NCBI RefSeq assembly: GCF_000430785.1
Contig: NZ_AUMR01000058.1
Span: forward strand, 1 to 33,051
DNA from: Ectobacillus panaciterrae DSM 19096
Lineage (GTDB): Bacteria; Bacillota; Bacilli; Bacillales; Bacillaceae_G
Length of the DNA: 33,051 nucleotides
Reading direction: 5' to 3'
Positions 7,102-15,945 of this stretch are shown piece by piece. Every line of letters begins with the position of its first letter. The first letter of the stretch is position 1. The notes beneath the pieces were generated by a model. The model was not told the DNA's origin. It saw only the letters and a list, made by a program, of their open reading frames with translations, and made no database searches. A program made the position numbers and the translations under genes.

Positions 7102-8520
7102 TTGCTTCATTTGGAAGAAAAGCATTATATGTGTTGGGCGCTTTTTTTTCTCTTAGCTTTATATAGTACATTAATTGACTTATCCCTTATCATTCGCCTT
7201 AAAACAGACATTGCGTTTATAAGCGTCGTTATTGCTGCTTCTATTATAATAGGAGCTGTATTAGCGGCGGCTGTTTGTATTACAAATCACTGGATTAACA
7301 ATCGGACGTTTTTGGCTATTCTAATTACAATTGCATTCTTGCTGCGCCTCGGCTGGATTCTTTGGATACCTACACCTGTTCAATCTGATTTTGCAGAAAT
7401 GTACCAAGGTGCGGTGCAAGCCGCAAAAGGAGATTTCAGCTTCAGCAAAAATCCATATTTTAGCGCATGGGTGTATCAGCTTGGTTTTACGATGTATGAA
7501 GCATTGATTGTGCGTGTATTCGGAGAAGGCTTGTTCATTCTGAAACTGTTGAATGTTTTGTATTGCACAGGAACTGTATTTCTTGTTTATCAAATTGCCG
7601 CTCGCTTGTTTAACGAGTCTTCTGCAAGAATGGCGGGCGTTATATATGCTGTGTATACGCCAAGTATTCTTATGTGCTCCGTTTTAACGAATGAGCATAT
7701 TGCCCATTTTTTGTTCTACCTTGGATTTTATCTTCTGATTCGAAAAGGATTCCATTGGCAAACGTGGCTGTATACAGGAATTCTCCTAGCTTTAGGAGAT
7801 ATCATGAGGCCTCTTGGCAGCTTTATCTTACTGGCATTAGGGCTGTATCTGTTTTTTTTGTTTCTGCGAAACGGAAAAAGAGCAAAGTTGCAAATTGCCG
7901 GCGGATTTGCAGGTATTCTTGCAGTATTTTACATCGTTCATTACATAGTAAGCTATGGGTTTATAGCAGCTGGAGTGACACAGTATCCATTATCAAACCG
8001 AGATCCGTTATGGAAATTTGTACTGGGATTCAATCATGAAACGAATGGACAATATTCCGCAAAGGATGAAGCATACATTGCGCAGTTTCCGATAGGCGAA
8101 CAGCGCATGGAAGCAGAACGACAACTGATTCAAGAGCGCCTCAGTGATACTGGAAAAACAGCTGCTTTGTTTAAGGAGAAATTCAAGATTATGTGGGGGG
8201 CAAATGATGCGGCAGTGTATTGGAGTCTTGGCGCAATCGAAAGACCGAATGTAAAGGACATTCTGTTTAAGACAGAGCGAGTCTTTTACAGCAGTATGTT
8301 ATTATTCGCAGCGGCCGGACTCTTTTTTATGATAAGAAAAAGCGAGAATGACCTGTCTGTATTCTTTTTGCTTCTAGTGTTAGGCTATGCAGCTGTGCAC
8401 TTGCTGATTGAAATTCAAACGCGCTATCGCCCTTTTATTATTCCATCGTTTGCGGTCTTTCAGGGGTACGGAATTTTTATAGTATTTACGCATTTATGGA
8501 ATAAATATAAAAGAACATAA
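7102..8520 (+). CDS. GT-C fold membrane glycosyltransferase (GT39-like), start in another frame
   Basis: A roughly 470-residue polytopic membrane protein with an extracellular-loop acidic motif (PVQSDFAEMYQGA, about residues 92-104) and around ten membrane helices, typical of GT-C sugar transferases. The uninterrupted frame begins at a TTG (7102) with poor spacing to the strong AAGGAGGAGGTGG site at 7074-7086. That site is ideally placed for ATG 7092, which opens another frame (MNRFASFGRKALYVLGAFF) and stops soon after the T8 run at 7142-7149. One T fewer would join it smoothly to LLALYSTLIDLSL. The gene is thus either shifted by one base, a phase-variable gene, or a sequencing error. Acceptor unknown. 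Confidence 0.7.
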   Translation: MLHLEEKHYMCWALFFLLALYSTLIDLSLIIRLKTDIAFISVVIAASIIIGAVLAAAVCITNHWINNRTFLAILITIAFLLRLGWILWIPTPVQSDFAEMYQGAVQAAKGDFSFSKNPYFSAWVYQLGFTMYEALIVRVFGEGLFILKLLNVLYCTGTVFLVYQIAARLFNESSARMAGVIYAVYTPSILMCSVLTNEHIAHFLFYLGFYLLIRKGFHWQTWLYTGILLALGDIMRPLGSFILLALGLYLFFLFLRNGKRAKLQIAGGFAGILAVFYIVHYIVSYGFIAAGVTQYPLSNRDPLWKFVLGFNHETNGQYSAKDEAYIAQFPIGEQRMEAERQLIQERLSDTGKTAALFKEKFKIMWGANDAAVYWSLGAIERPNVKDILFKTERVFYSSMLLFAAAGLFFMIRKSENDLSVFFLLLVLGYAAVHLLIEIQTRYRPFIIPSFAVFQGYGIFIVFTHLWNKYKRT

Positions 8521-8547
8521 AGGGGACACGAGGCTGTCCCCTTTTCA
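8518..8547 (+). terminator. Terminator after the second GT-C gene
   Basis: AAAGGGGACA and TGTCCCCTTT form a 10-bp stem around CGAGGC, followed by TCATTTTC. The stem begins at the stop codon. Confidence 0.9.
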
Positions 8548-8626
8548 TTTTCGTCTAAAACAACTAATATAAAATGAGTAATTGCGGCAAAGATGAGAAG
8601 AACATGTGACCGCAGGAGGATGGAAT

Positions 8627-9811
8627 ATGATGAATACGAATATGTTGGCAATTGCTTCCGAATTGACGGCAATGCTTGAGGAAGCAAATGTTCCATATGA
8701 ATTTACAGAAGCAGCTTCGCTGCAGCTGCAAGGGGTAGAAATGAGCGGGGCGTTCCCGATTACCGTTAATGTCCAGTGGGACTTGTTTGAGAAAGTATAT
8801 GATTTGCTCCAGCAGTATGCTCCTTCTCCTATCGAGCGAACAGCGGTGCAGGCAAGTTTTAAGTTTTCTCAAGATAGCATAGATGTACACATTTATTGTT
8901 ACTTTAATACAACGATTCGAACGAATCCCTATCGTACCATGGTCCAAAAAGGAGAGAACTCTTTTTGGTGCTGTTCGTTGTATGCGTACTTATATTTCCC
9001 GGAGGATGAAAGGTATGCGGCGCAAATCCGTGCAGCACTTCTTAAGGAGCAGCAGGAGCTGACTGCGCAAAATGAACAAGCTTGGAATCAAAATAACTAT
9101 ACAGCGCTTATAAATCGATACGGAGAACCGGCAGAAATCGCGAAGAAAATCAAGCAAAACCCGGAGTGGCGTCTGCACCCATTCTATAAGTATGTGAAGG
9201 ATGCTGCAGGTAAGAAAGTGATGCACCTTATGGGATCGAACGGTGTGAAGGCAGTCGCGTTATCTCTTTTGGGCGCGGATGTAACCGTTGCGGATTTTTC
9301 TCATGAAAACGCGATGTTTGCAAATGAACTTGCAAAAGAGGCTGATGTTGCTGTTTCCTATATTATTTCAGACGTCCTTTCCTTATCGGAAAAGGTTACG
9401 CATGAACAGTATGATATTGTGCTGATGGAGCTCGGTGTTTTGCATTATTTTATTGATTTACAGCCGCTCTTTCGTATTGTAAAACGGCTGCTTCGTCCGG
9501 GCGGCCGCTTTATTCTTCATGAATTCCATCCCATTTCCACGAAGCTTATTACATCGACTGGGAAAAAGCATAAAGTAACGGGAAATTACTTCAATCCTTC
9601 TATTGAAAGAGGGGAAGTCGCGTTCTCCAAGCATATGCCTGAAAAGGAATCGCTTGCGAAGGTTGTACAGAGGAAATGGACAATAGGCGAGCTTGTGACG
9701 TCTATAGTACAGGAAGGTCTTGTCATACAAGTGTTGGAGGAGGAGCCGAACCACAAAATGCATGACATCGGCTTGCCTAAAACATTTACAATAGTAGCGG
9801 AAAAGAAATAG
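8627..9811 (+). CDS. SAM-dependent methyltransferase with extra N-terminal domain
   Basis: A 394-residue soluble protein. The C-terminal half (about 190-390) is a class I methyltransferase: motif I is the variant VMHLMGSNGVKA, followed by GADVTVADFS with the acidic SAM-ribose ligand, YDIVLMELGVLHYF as motif IV, and LLRPGGRFILHEFHP as post-motif. The N-terminal 120 residues (EAASLQLQGVE, ITVNVQWDLFEKV) recall the beta-strand layout of nucleotidyltransferase-like domains but lack the catalytic Asp pair, so that link is tentative. ATG 8627 was chosen because AGGAGG lies 7 nt upstream; the open frame extends to GTG 8606. The stop is 13 nt before topB's start codon, so the two are probably co-transcribed. 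Substrate unknown. Confidence 0.75.
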   Translation: MMNTNMLAIASELTAMLEEANVPYEFTEAASLQLQGVEMSGAFPITVNVQWDLFEKVYDLLQQYAPSPIERTAVQASFKFSQDSIDVHIYCYFNTTIRTNPYRTMVQKGENSFWCCSLYAYLYFPEDERYAAQIRAALLKEQQELTAQNEQAWNQNNYTALINRYGEPAEIAKKIKQNPEWRLHPFYKYVKDAAGKKVMHLMGSNGVKAVALSLLGADVTVADFSHENAMFANELAKEADVAVSYIISDVLSLSEKVTHEQYDIVLMELGVLHYFIDLQPLFRIVKRLLRPGGRFILHEFHPISTKLITSTGKKHKVTGNYFNPSIERGEVAFSKHMPEKESLAKVVQRKWTIGELVTSIVQEGLVIQVLEEEPNHKMHDIGLPKTFTIVAEKK

Positions 9812-9824
9812 AGAGGATGTTTCT

Positions 9825-12008
9825 ATGAGTAAAACAGTTGTATTGGCGGAAAAACCGTCTGTAGCTCGAGATATCGCCCGTGTTTTGAAGTGCGGGAAAA
9901 AAGGAAATGGTTATTTAGAGGGAGATCAATATATCGTAACATGGGCGCTTGGGCATTTGGTGACCCTTGCAGATCCCGAGGCGTACGACGATAAATATAA
10001 AGCGTGGAAGCTTGAAGATTTACCGATGCTTCCATCCCATTTGAAACTTGTGGTAATTAAGCAGACAGGCAAGCAGTTTCAGGCAGTAAAATCGCAATTA
10101 AACCGCAAAGATGTAAAAGATGTTGTTATTGCGACAGACGCCGGGCGTGAAGGCGAGCTAGTAGCACGCTGGATTTTAGAAAAGGTGCAAGTGAAAAAGC
10201 CGCTCAAGCGCCTTTGGATTTCTTCTGTTACAGATAAAGCAATTCAAGAAGGCTTCCGCAAATTGCGTGACGGCAAAGAGTATGAAAATCTGTACGCATC
10301 TGCGGTGGCGCGTGCAGAGGCAGACTGGTTTGTAGGAATTAATGCGACGCGTGCGCTTACTTGCAAGCATAATGCACAGTTGTCATGCGGCCGGGTACAA
10401 ACGCCGACACTTGCAATCATCGCCAAGCGCGAAGAGGAGATTAAAAACTTTCAGCCAAAGTCATTCTATGGTGTAACAGCGGTTGGAAAGAACATAAAAT
10501 TCGTTTGGCAAGATGTGAAAACGAAGGATGTAAGAACGTTCTCAAAGGAAACGAGCGACGCTGTCCTAAAAGCAGTTCGCAATCAAAAAGCGAAAATTAC
10601 AGAGGTGCAAAAAGCGCATAAAAAAACATATGCTCCTCAGCTATATGATTTAACAGAATTACAGCGAGATGCTAACCGCATTTTTGGTTATTCCGCGAAA
10701 GAAACATTATCCATTATGCAAAAGCTGTATGAGCATCATAAGATAGTGACCTATCCGCGAACAGATTCTCGTTACCTTTCTACAGATATGGTAGATACAT
10801 TGAAGGACCGCATCGCAGCATGTAACGTAAAACCTTATGCGAGAATGGCTTCTAAGCTGCTGCAAAAGCCGATTAAAGCGAGTAAATCATTTGTAGATAA
10901 TAGTAAAGTATCAGACCACCACGCTATTATCCCTACGGAAGAATCTGTTTTGTTGAGTTCATTGAGCGATAAAGAGAGAAAGATTTATGATCTTGTCGTA
11001 AAACGCTTTTTAGCTGTTTTATCTCCTGCCTTTGAGTTTGAACAAGTGACAATTCGCGCAAGCATTGGGAACGAGTCCTTTATGGCAAAGGGAAAAACGA
11101 TCTTATCCCAAGGCTGGAAAGAAGTGTATGATAACCACTTTGAGGATGAAGAGCGCGATGATGTATCAGATCAAGTGCTTCCTGCAATTGAACAAGGAGA
11201 AGAAATCGCTATTTTAAATGTGATGCAAACGAAGGGTGAAACGAAGCCGCCGGAGCTGTTTAGCGAAGGAACGCTTCTGTCTGCGATGGAAAATCCAGCG
11301 AAATATATGGCAAATGAAAGCAAGGACCTTATCCAAACCATCGGAAAAACAGGCGGCCTGGGTACAGTTGCGACACGTGCTGATATTATCGAAAAGCTGT
11401 TCAACAGCTTCTTAATCGAGAAAAAAGGCAAGCATATTCATATTACCTCAAAAGGCAAGCAGCTATTGGAGCTTGTACCGGAGGACTTGAAATCGCCGGC
11501 TCTTACGGCAGAGTGGGAGCAAAAGCTTGAAGCGATAGCAAAAGGCAAGCTGCGCAAGGAGATTTTCTTAACAGAAATTCGTTCATATGCCAAAACAGCA
11601 GTGCATGAAGTTAAAAACAGTGAGCAAAAATTCAAGCATGACAACGTCACGACAACAAGATGCCCGGAATGCGACAAGCCGATGCTAGAAGTAAACGGCA
11701 AGAAAGGGCGCATGCTTGTATGTCAGGACAGAGAGTGCGGTCATCGCAAAACGCTTGCGAAGCTGACAAACGCAAGGTGCCCGAACTGTCATAAGAAAAT
11801 GGAGCTGCGCGGGCAAGGAGAAGGACAAATCTTCGCATGCAGCTGCGGTCACCGCGAAAAGATGTCTGTCTTCCAAGAGCGGAGAAACAAATCCAAGCAA
11901 GGAAATGTATCTAAGCGCGATGTGGCAAAATATTTGAAACAGCAGGACGATGAACCAATCAACACAGCGCTGGCAGACGCACTTGCTAAGCTGAAACTGA
12001 AGAAGTAA
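9825..12008 (+). CDS. topB: DNA topoisomerase III (type IA)
   Basis: A 727-residue type IA topoisomerase that cuts and passes single strands, relaxing negative supercoils and decatenating replication or recombination intermediates. The Toprim domain shows VLAEKPSVARDIA near residue 6 and IATDAGREGE near 104. The catalytic tyrosine is Tyr310 in TYPRTDSRYL. SCGRVQTPTLA is the conserved gate motif. The C-terminus has two zinc-ribbon modules (CPEC...CQDREC near 612-640 and CPNC...CSC near 655-675). Length agrees with Bacillus TopB. It starts at ATG after GAGAGGAT, 13 nt behind the methyltransferase stop, and ends at its own terminator. Confidence 0.95.
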   Translation: MSKTVVLAEKPSVARDIARVLKCGKKGNGYLEGDQYIVTWALGHLVTLADPEAYDDKYKAWKLEDLPMLPSHLKLVVIKQTGKQFQAVKSQLNRKDVKDVVIATDAGREGELVARWILEKVQVKKPLKRLWISSVTDKAIQEGFRKLRDGKEYENLYASAVARAEADWFVGINATRALTCKHNAQLSCGRVQTPTLAIIAKREEEIKNFQPKSFYGVTAVGKNIKFVWQDVKTKDVRTFSKETSDAVLKAVRNQKAKITEVQKAHKKTYAPQLYDLTELQRDANRIFGYSAKETLSIMQKLYEHHKIVTYPRTDSRYLSTDMVDTLKDRIAACNVKPYARMASKLLQKPIKASKSFVDNSKVSDHHAIIPTEESVLLSSLSDKERKIYDLVVKRFLAVLSPAFEFEQVTIRASIGNESFMAKGKTILSQGWKEVYDNHFEDEERDDVSDQVLPAIEQGEEIAILNVMQTKGETKPPELFSEGTLLSAMENPAKYMANESKDLIQTIGKTGGLGTVATRADIIEKLFNSFLIEKKGKHIHITSKGKQLLELVPEDLKSPALTAEWEQKLEAIAKGKLRKEIFLTEIRSYAKTAVHEVKNSEQKFKHDNVTTTRCPECDKPMLEVNGKKGRMLVCQDRECGHRKTLAKLTNARCPNCHKKMELRGQGEGQIFACSCGHREKMSVFQERRNKSKQGNVSKRDVAKYLKQQDDEPINTALADALAKLKLKK

Positions 12009-12036
12009 GGAAGCCAATACGGTTGCGGTATATAAT

Positions 12037-12070
12037 AAAAGGAAGCTGAATCAATCAGCTTCCTTTTGTT
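12037..12070 (+). terminator. Terminator of topB
   Basis: AAAAGGAAGCTG and CAGCTTCCTTTT form a 12-bp stem around AATCAAT, followed by GTT. Confidence 0.9.
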
Positions 12071-12102
12071 ATATGAAGTTTACAGAATCCTTCCATAAAT
12101 AG

Positions 12103-12134
12103 AAAAAGAACCCTGCGCTTCAGGGTTCTTTTAT
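12103..12134 (-). terminator. Terminator of the TRIC-family gene
   Basis: AAAAAGAACCCTG and CAGGGTTCTTTT form a 12-bp stem around CGCTT, overlapping the end of the minus-strand gene. It faces the topB terminator, so convergent transcription is closed from both sides. Confidence 0.9.
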
Positions 12135-12769
12135 ATATTTCTGTTCTCCTTGCTTACTTCCATTTCTGTTTTTAGCACAGGGAAGTTCACGTTATAGTAG
12201 AACGATACGACCCGCACTACGAATGTAACGAATAAACAAATATATAAAGACAATATATGAGGTACTTTATCGTAGGTGATAAGGAAGCTTATGGCTCCGA
12301 GAATAGAGGCAATGGCGTATACTTCTTTTCGAAATACGTACGGAATGTCTTTTGCAAAGATATCGCGCAGGATTCCGCCGCCGATGCCTGTGATGAGTCC
12401 CATGGAAACGACGAGAAATGGCTGATGCATGCTGTTCATGACAGCTGTATTCGCGCCCACTGTGGTGAACACGCCGAGACCCACTGCGTCTGAAAGCATG
12501 ATAACATGTTGGAGTTTATTGATTCTTTCATAAAAGAAGCATGTTATAAGAGCTGTCAATACGCTGACAAAAAAGTAAATCGGCTTAATGAAAGCGACTG
12601 GAGGCAAATTGCCGATCATGATATCACGAATTATACCGCCGCCGAGCGCCGTTGCGACCGCCAAACAAATGACACCGAACCAATCTAAGCGCTTTTTCAT
12701 CCCCACTAATGTTCCCGAGACTGCAGCTGCAATGATGCCGATGAAGATAAAAATATTAATTAATCCCAT
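12131..12769 (-). CDS. TRIC cation channel family membrane protein (UPF0126)
   Basis: A 212-residue integral membrane protein with about seven helices and an internal two-fold repeat. Each half has the family motif: ALGGGIIRDIMIG near residue 41 and GIGGGILRDIFA near 127. Prokaryotic members (YvgT/YadS type) form trimeric cation channels related to animal TRIC channels; some have also been linked to amino-acid transport. The start ATG follows GGAGGAAGGG. It is monocistronic, convergent with topB and upstream of the polysaccharide genes; no functional link is evident. Confidence 0.85.
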   Translation of the reverse strand: MGLINIFIFIGIIAAAVSGTLVGMKKRLDWFGVICLAVATALGGGIIRDIMIGNLPPVAFIKPIYFFVSVLTALITCFFYERINKLQHVIMLSDAVGLGVFTTVGANTAVMNSMHQPFLVVSMGLITGIGGGILRDIFAKDIPYVFRKEVYAIASILGAISFLITYDKVPHILSLYICLFVTFVVRVVSFYYNVNFPVLKTEMEVSKENRNI

Positions 12770-12894
12770 TTCTCAATCCCTTCCTCCATCCTATATAACA
12801 GAGAAACTATATAACAAAGCGGATGAAATAACAATGATTGGTTCGTTACATGTCAAAAATAAGGGAAAGTGTGAAAAGAAAGCGTTTGAACGTG

Positions 12895-12925
12895 AAAAAA
12901 CGACCGTAAAAAACGGCCGTTTTCA
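12895..12925 (-). terminator. Terminator of the TuaH-like gene
   Basis: AAAACGACCGT and ACGGCCGTTTT (one mismatch) form a stem around AAAAA, just after the minus-strand glycosyltransferase. The gap between it and the TRIC gene holds only two nearby copies of CTATATAACA. Confidence 0.85.
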
Positions 12926-12926
12926 A

Positions 12927-14198
12927 CTATGCTTTATTCAGCGCATCTTCAACTTTTTCAAATTGCTTGTCCCATGTCGTCGTTTCAAGGAAGTGCTGCA
13001 ATTCAGGCGTATACGTTTCATCCAAATGTTCATAAATCTCGTAAATCCTTTGCTTCGCTTCTTGAGCTGTTTCGCAATGATAGACGCAAGGATAGGCTCC
13101 TATGTGAGGAATGCCTGTTGAGATAGTCGGCAAGCCGAAATACAAGTATTCGTAAATTTTGATCGGATCGACCGCTTCCGAGAGCTTGCTTTTCTTGAAA
13201 GGAATGAGACCGATGTGCCACTGTCTTGCATAGGTGTGCAGTTCGCCTGGATGGACCTTCCCGTAAAAGTGCATATTCGGCTGTTCTTCAACCTTCTTCA
13301 AAATGTCCTCTGTAGCGCCGTGTCCGATTAGGTGAACGACAATGTCGTCCTGTTCGGCGAGATGAAACACAAGGTTCCAGTCAAACCAAGAAGGTGTCAT
13401 ATGCCCGAAATAACCGACATGGATTTTGCCGTCCGCGCCTTTTGTCTTGTTGGCGATGTTCGCATGCTTAGAAATCTTTTCATTATATCCGTTCCCTGAT
13501 ATGACAATATCCGCACGAATGTGCGCAAATTTCTTCTGCAGCGGTACAGATACGGCGGATACGACATCCGCGTCCCGGACGAACGCTTCTTCCGCGCTTC
13601 GCTGATACCAGGAAGCATCACCAGTTTTGAAGAATTCTTCCCATTCATCCATAATATCGTATATAACTTTGAAGCCATGCTGTTTCAATGCGGGCAATGT
13701 TGTATAGAACGCTTTGGCCGGGAAAGTGGAAATGAACAATTTCTTCTCGATGGAATCGAACATCGCCAATTCCTCCAAACTGTACAGGTAAGGATACATA
13801 GGGACTTGATACAGGTTTTGATAGGCGTACTGGAAGCTTTTTTCGTGCTGCTCTGCTATGTCATATTGCCACGTTACGTATAAAACGCCATATTCTCTTT
13901 CAGCCAAGTACTTGGCGAAATTGATCGTACGCTGGTTGTACAGCTCATCGAACTCCATGCCCGAGCTGATGATCGCAATCCCTTTAATTGCTCCGGATTG
14001 ATAAGCCGTAAGCAAGCTTTCGTAAATTTCCTTCAAGCGGGGATCGGTTTCTTGGCCGCCCTTCATCAAGCTCATTTTCGTTTGCATGCGTTTTTGAATT
14101 TTACCCACCGTTGTGGATAGGCCTTGCTGCTGTATATAAGAAAAAACCTTTTTTGCATACATCCATGAAGTTTTCAGCTTTTCGTTTACGTTTGCCAT
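12927..14198 (-). CDS. TuaH-like glycosyltransferase, GT-B fold
   Basis: A 423-residue cytosolic glycosyltransferase without membrane segments. The C-terminal Rossmann half shows VISGNGYNEK, KIHVGYFGHMTPSWFDWNLV (near 258-277) and DPIKIYEYLYFGLPTISTG (near 345-363), the donor-sugar site of GT-B enzymes. The N-terminal half contains YDIMDEWEEFF, similar to TuaH of the teichuronic acid pathway. It starts after GAGGTATCTACT. It is transcribed divergently from the O-antigen ligase-like gene, sharing a roughly 340-bp promoter region, which suggests a joint role in a surface polysaccharide. The specific donor and acceptor are not known. Confidence 0.75.
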   Translation of the reverse strand: MANVNEKLKTSWMYAKKVFSYIQQQGLSTTVGKIQKRMQTKMSLMKGGQETDPRLKEIYESLLTAYQSGAIKGIAIISSGMEFDELYNQRTINFAKYLAEREYGVLYVTWQYDIAEQHEKSFQYAYQNLYQVPMYPYLYSLEELAMFDSIEKKLFISTFPAKAFYTTLPALKQHGFKVIYDIMDEWEEFFKTGDASWYQRSAEEAFVRDADVVSAVSVPLQKKFAHIRADIVISGNGYNEKISKHANIANKTKGADGKIHVGYFGHMTPSWFDWNLVFHLAEQDDIVVHLIGHGATEDILKKVEEQPNMHFYGKVHPGELHTYARQWHIGLIPFKKSKLSEAVDPIKIYEYLYFGLPTISTGIPHIGAYPCVYHCETAQEAKQRIYEIYEHLDETYTPELQHFLETTTWDKQFEKVEDALNKA

Positions 14199-14538
14199 AG
14201 TAGATACCTCATTTTAGTGTTAAAGATTCATCGGGCAGGAGCGCTTCCTTACTCTTCATATGTTATGCTGTTTGAGTAATCGCCCTCCTGAAAGCGGAAA
14301 GGAAAATCGCTTTTATTCCGTCTTATTATAACAGCTTTTTCAATTTATTTCTCAAACGATTTCAAAAAACTCTCGTCGTTCCTGTAAAAATTAATTATAG
14401 CTCATAGATGAAGTGTGCTATAATGTGGGAGGAATCTTGCATAATTCCGACAAATAACGGGATATTTCGTATTCATAGAACATACGCATTATATAAAAAA
14501 CCCTTATATTTTGTTCACAGGATTTTAGGAGGTTATTC
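14199..14538. promoter_or_regulatory. Divergent promoter region of the polysaccharide genes
   Basis: On the plus strand TGCTATAATGTG supplies a clear -10 box (TATAAT at 14419-14424) with a weak -35. On the minus strand TTATAATAAG near 14325-14330 is a candidate -10 for the TuaH-like gene. The plus leader is about 110 nt long, with no obvious hairpin. No operator was recognised. Confidence 0.45.
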
Positions 14539-15894
14539 ATGCTTAGGAAATACAATTTGGGGAATACTTTCGAAGCATTTCTGCTTTTGTTCATCATTCT
14601 CCAACCCATTCTAGATTTACTGACTTCGTTTTGCATTATTGTGTTAAAAATTAATACGACCGCCGGAATTATTGCTCGGTTGTTTGTAATGGTCCTTGGT
14701 ATTTTGTATCTGTTCTTACAGGCTAGAGAGGCAAAGAACCGGAGATACTTTTTGTATATACTTGGTTTAGGAATTGTTTTGTTCATTGGCCTTATTAACA
14801 ATAAAATAGTCAAAAGTCCGATTTTGCTGGGAGAAGAAGTGAAATTGGTTGCGAAGACGATGTATACATTCGTTATGCTTGGCTGCTATATTCTAGTATT
14901 TCGCGCCTTGAAACGCAAAAATGAGCTTGCACGGAACGTACAGCGTTCTATCATGTGCGCGACTTTGATTATCAATGCAGTTATGTTCATTTCCATTATA
15001 ACTTCTACTGATTATAATAGCTATGACTATGTGAAGCTTGGCTCTCGCGGATGGTTTTTTGCCGCGAACGAATTAGGAACTATTCTTGCCATCAGCTTCC
15101 CGGTTGTGCTGTTATATTCCATTGAACATACAAAACGCATGAAAGACGTGTACTACTGGATTCCATCTCTTCTGTCCGTCTTTTCCTTGTTCGCAGTGGG
15201 AACAAAGGTAGGATTCGGTGCCATCATTGTTACATTGGGCGCGGCGATTGTAATGGTTTTCGTGCAGGCGATTTTGCATCGGGATCAAAAAAGCGTGCTT
15301 CTTCTAAACGGGATGATAGCAGTGATTATGTTAGCGGGAGTCGCGGTGTATACACCATTCTCTCCTATTACCAAAAATACATCCATGCACGAAACACTTC
15401 TTGCGGAACAAGTGAAGCAGCAGGAGCAAGAGCATCAGAATAAGCCGAAAGAGAACCAAGCTGCTGAGGAACCGCCGCAAGGTCAAGTGGGTGACCTTGT
15501 TTTCAGCGGCCGCGAGTTATTCCAAAATGTGCAGAAAGCACAATTTCATAAGGCTCCTGTTTTACAAAAGCTGTTTGGTATGGGATATGGAGGAAACTTT
15601 AAAAAAGAACCGAAGCTAATCGAAAGAGATTTCCACGATTTGTTTTACTCCTTCGGTTTCATAGGCTTCTTGCTCATTATGATCCCGTTTGCATACTATG
15701 GAATCAAGCTGCTGCTTGCGGTAGTCACAAGATTTAAGGAAGTGTTTACAGTGAAGTATGTGCTGCTGGCAGTAGGTTTGGTATTGGCCTTTGGGATCGC
15801 ATTCATGGCCGGCCATGTACTGACAGCTCCCGCGGTAAGCATTTACCTCGTTTTATTATGGGCTTATCTACTTGTAAGTCTGGGCATAGAGTGA
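14539..15894 (+). CDS. O-antigen ligase/polymerase-like membrane protein
   Basis: A 451-residue polytopic membrane protein with about twelve hydrophobic segments and one long extracellular loop (about residues 270-365, rich in Gln/Glu) before the last helices. The motif GSRGWFFAANELGTILA and the loop end RDFHDLFYSFGFIGFL, with an Arg and a conserved DxxY-like segment, fit the Wzy/WaaL (O-antigen ligase, TuaE) family, which polymerises or attaches polyprenyl-linked glycans. ATG follows TTAGGAGG. It is first of three co-oriented polysaccharide genes, but a hairpin separates it from the second. Confidence 0.75.
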   Translation: MLRKYNLGNTFEAFLLLFIILQPILDLLTSFCIIVLKINTTAGIIARLFVMVLGILYLFLQAREAKNRRYFLYILGLGIVLFIGLINNKIVKSPILLGEEVKLVAKTMYTFVMLGCYILVFRALKRKNELARNVQRSIMCATLIINAVMFISIITSTDYNSYDYVKLGSRGWFFAANELGTILAISFPVVLLYSIEHTKRMKDVYYWIPSLLSVFSLFAVGTKVGFGAIIVTLGAAIVMVFVQAILHRDQKSVLLLNGMIAVIMLAGVAVYTPFSPITKNTSMHETLLAEQVKQQEQEHQNKPKENQAAEEPPQGQVGDLVFSGRELFQNVQKAQFHKAPVLQKLFGMGYGGNFKKEPKLIERDFHDLFYSFGFIGFLLIMIPFAYYGIKLLLAVVTRFKEVFTVKYVLLAVGLVLAFGIAFMAGHVLTAPAVSIYLVLLWAYLLVSLGIE

Positions 15895-15897
15895 CAC

Positions 15898-15930
15898 GAA
15901 AAGCTAGCGTTTTGTTAGCTTTTCTTTTTC
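15898..15930 (+). terminator. Intergenic terminator within the polysaccharide block
   Basis: GAAAAGCTA and TAGCTTTTC form a 9-bp stem, followed by TTTTTC. It lies between the O-antigen ligase-like gene and the GT4 gene, so downstream genes receive only read-through unless they have their own promoter. Confidence 0.8.
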
Positions 15931-15945
15931 TAAGGAGGAAAAAAG

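Noticed and set aside
8564-8947. 127-codon minus-strand frame
   Set aside because: It is the antisense shadow of the methyltransferase gene, with no ribosome binding site.
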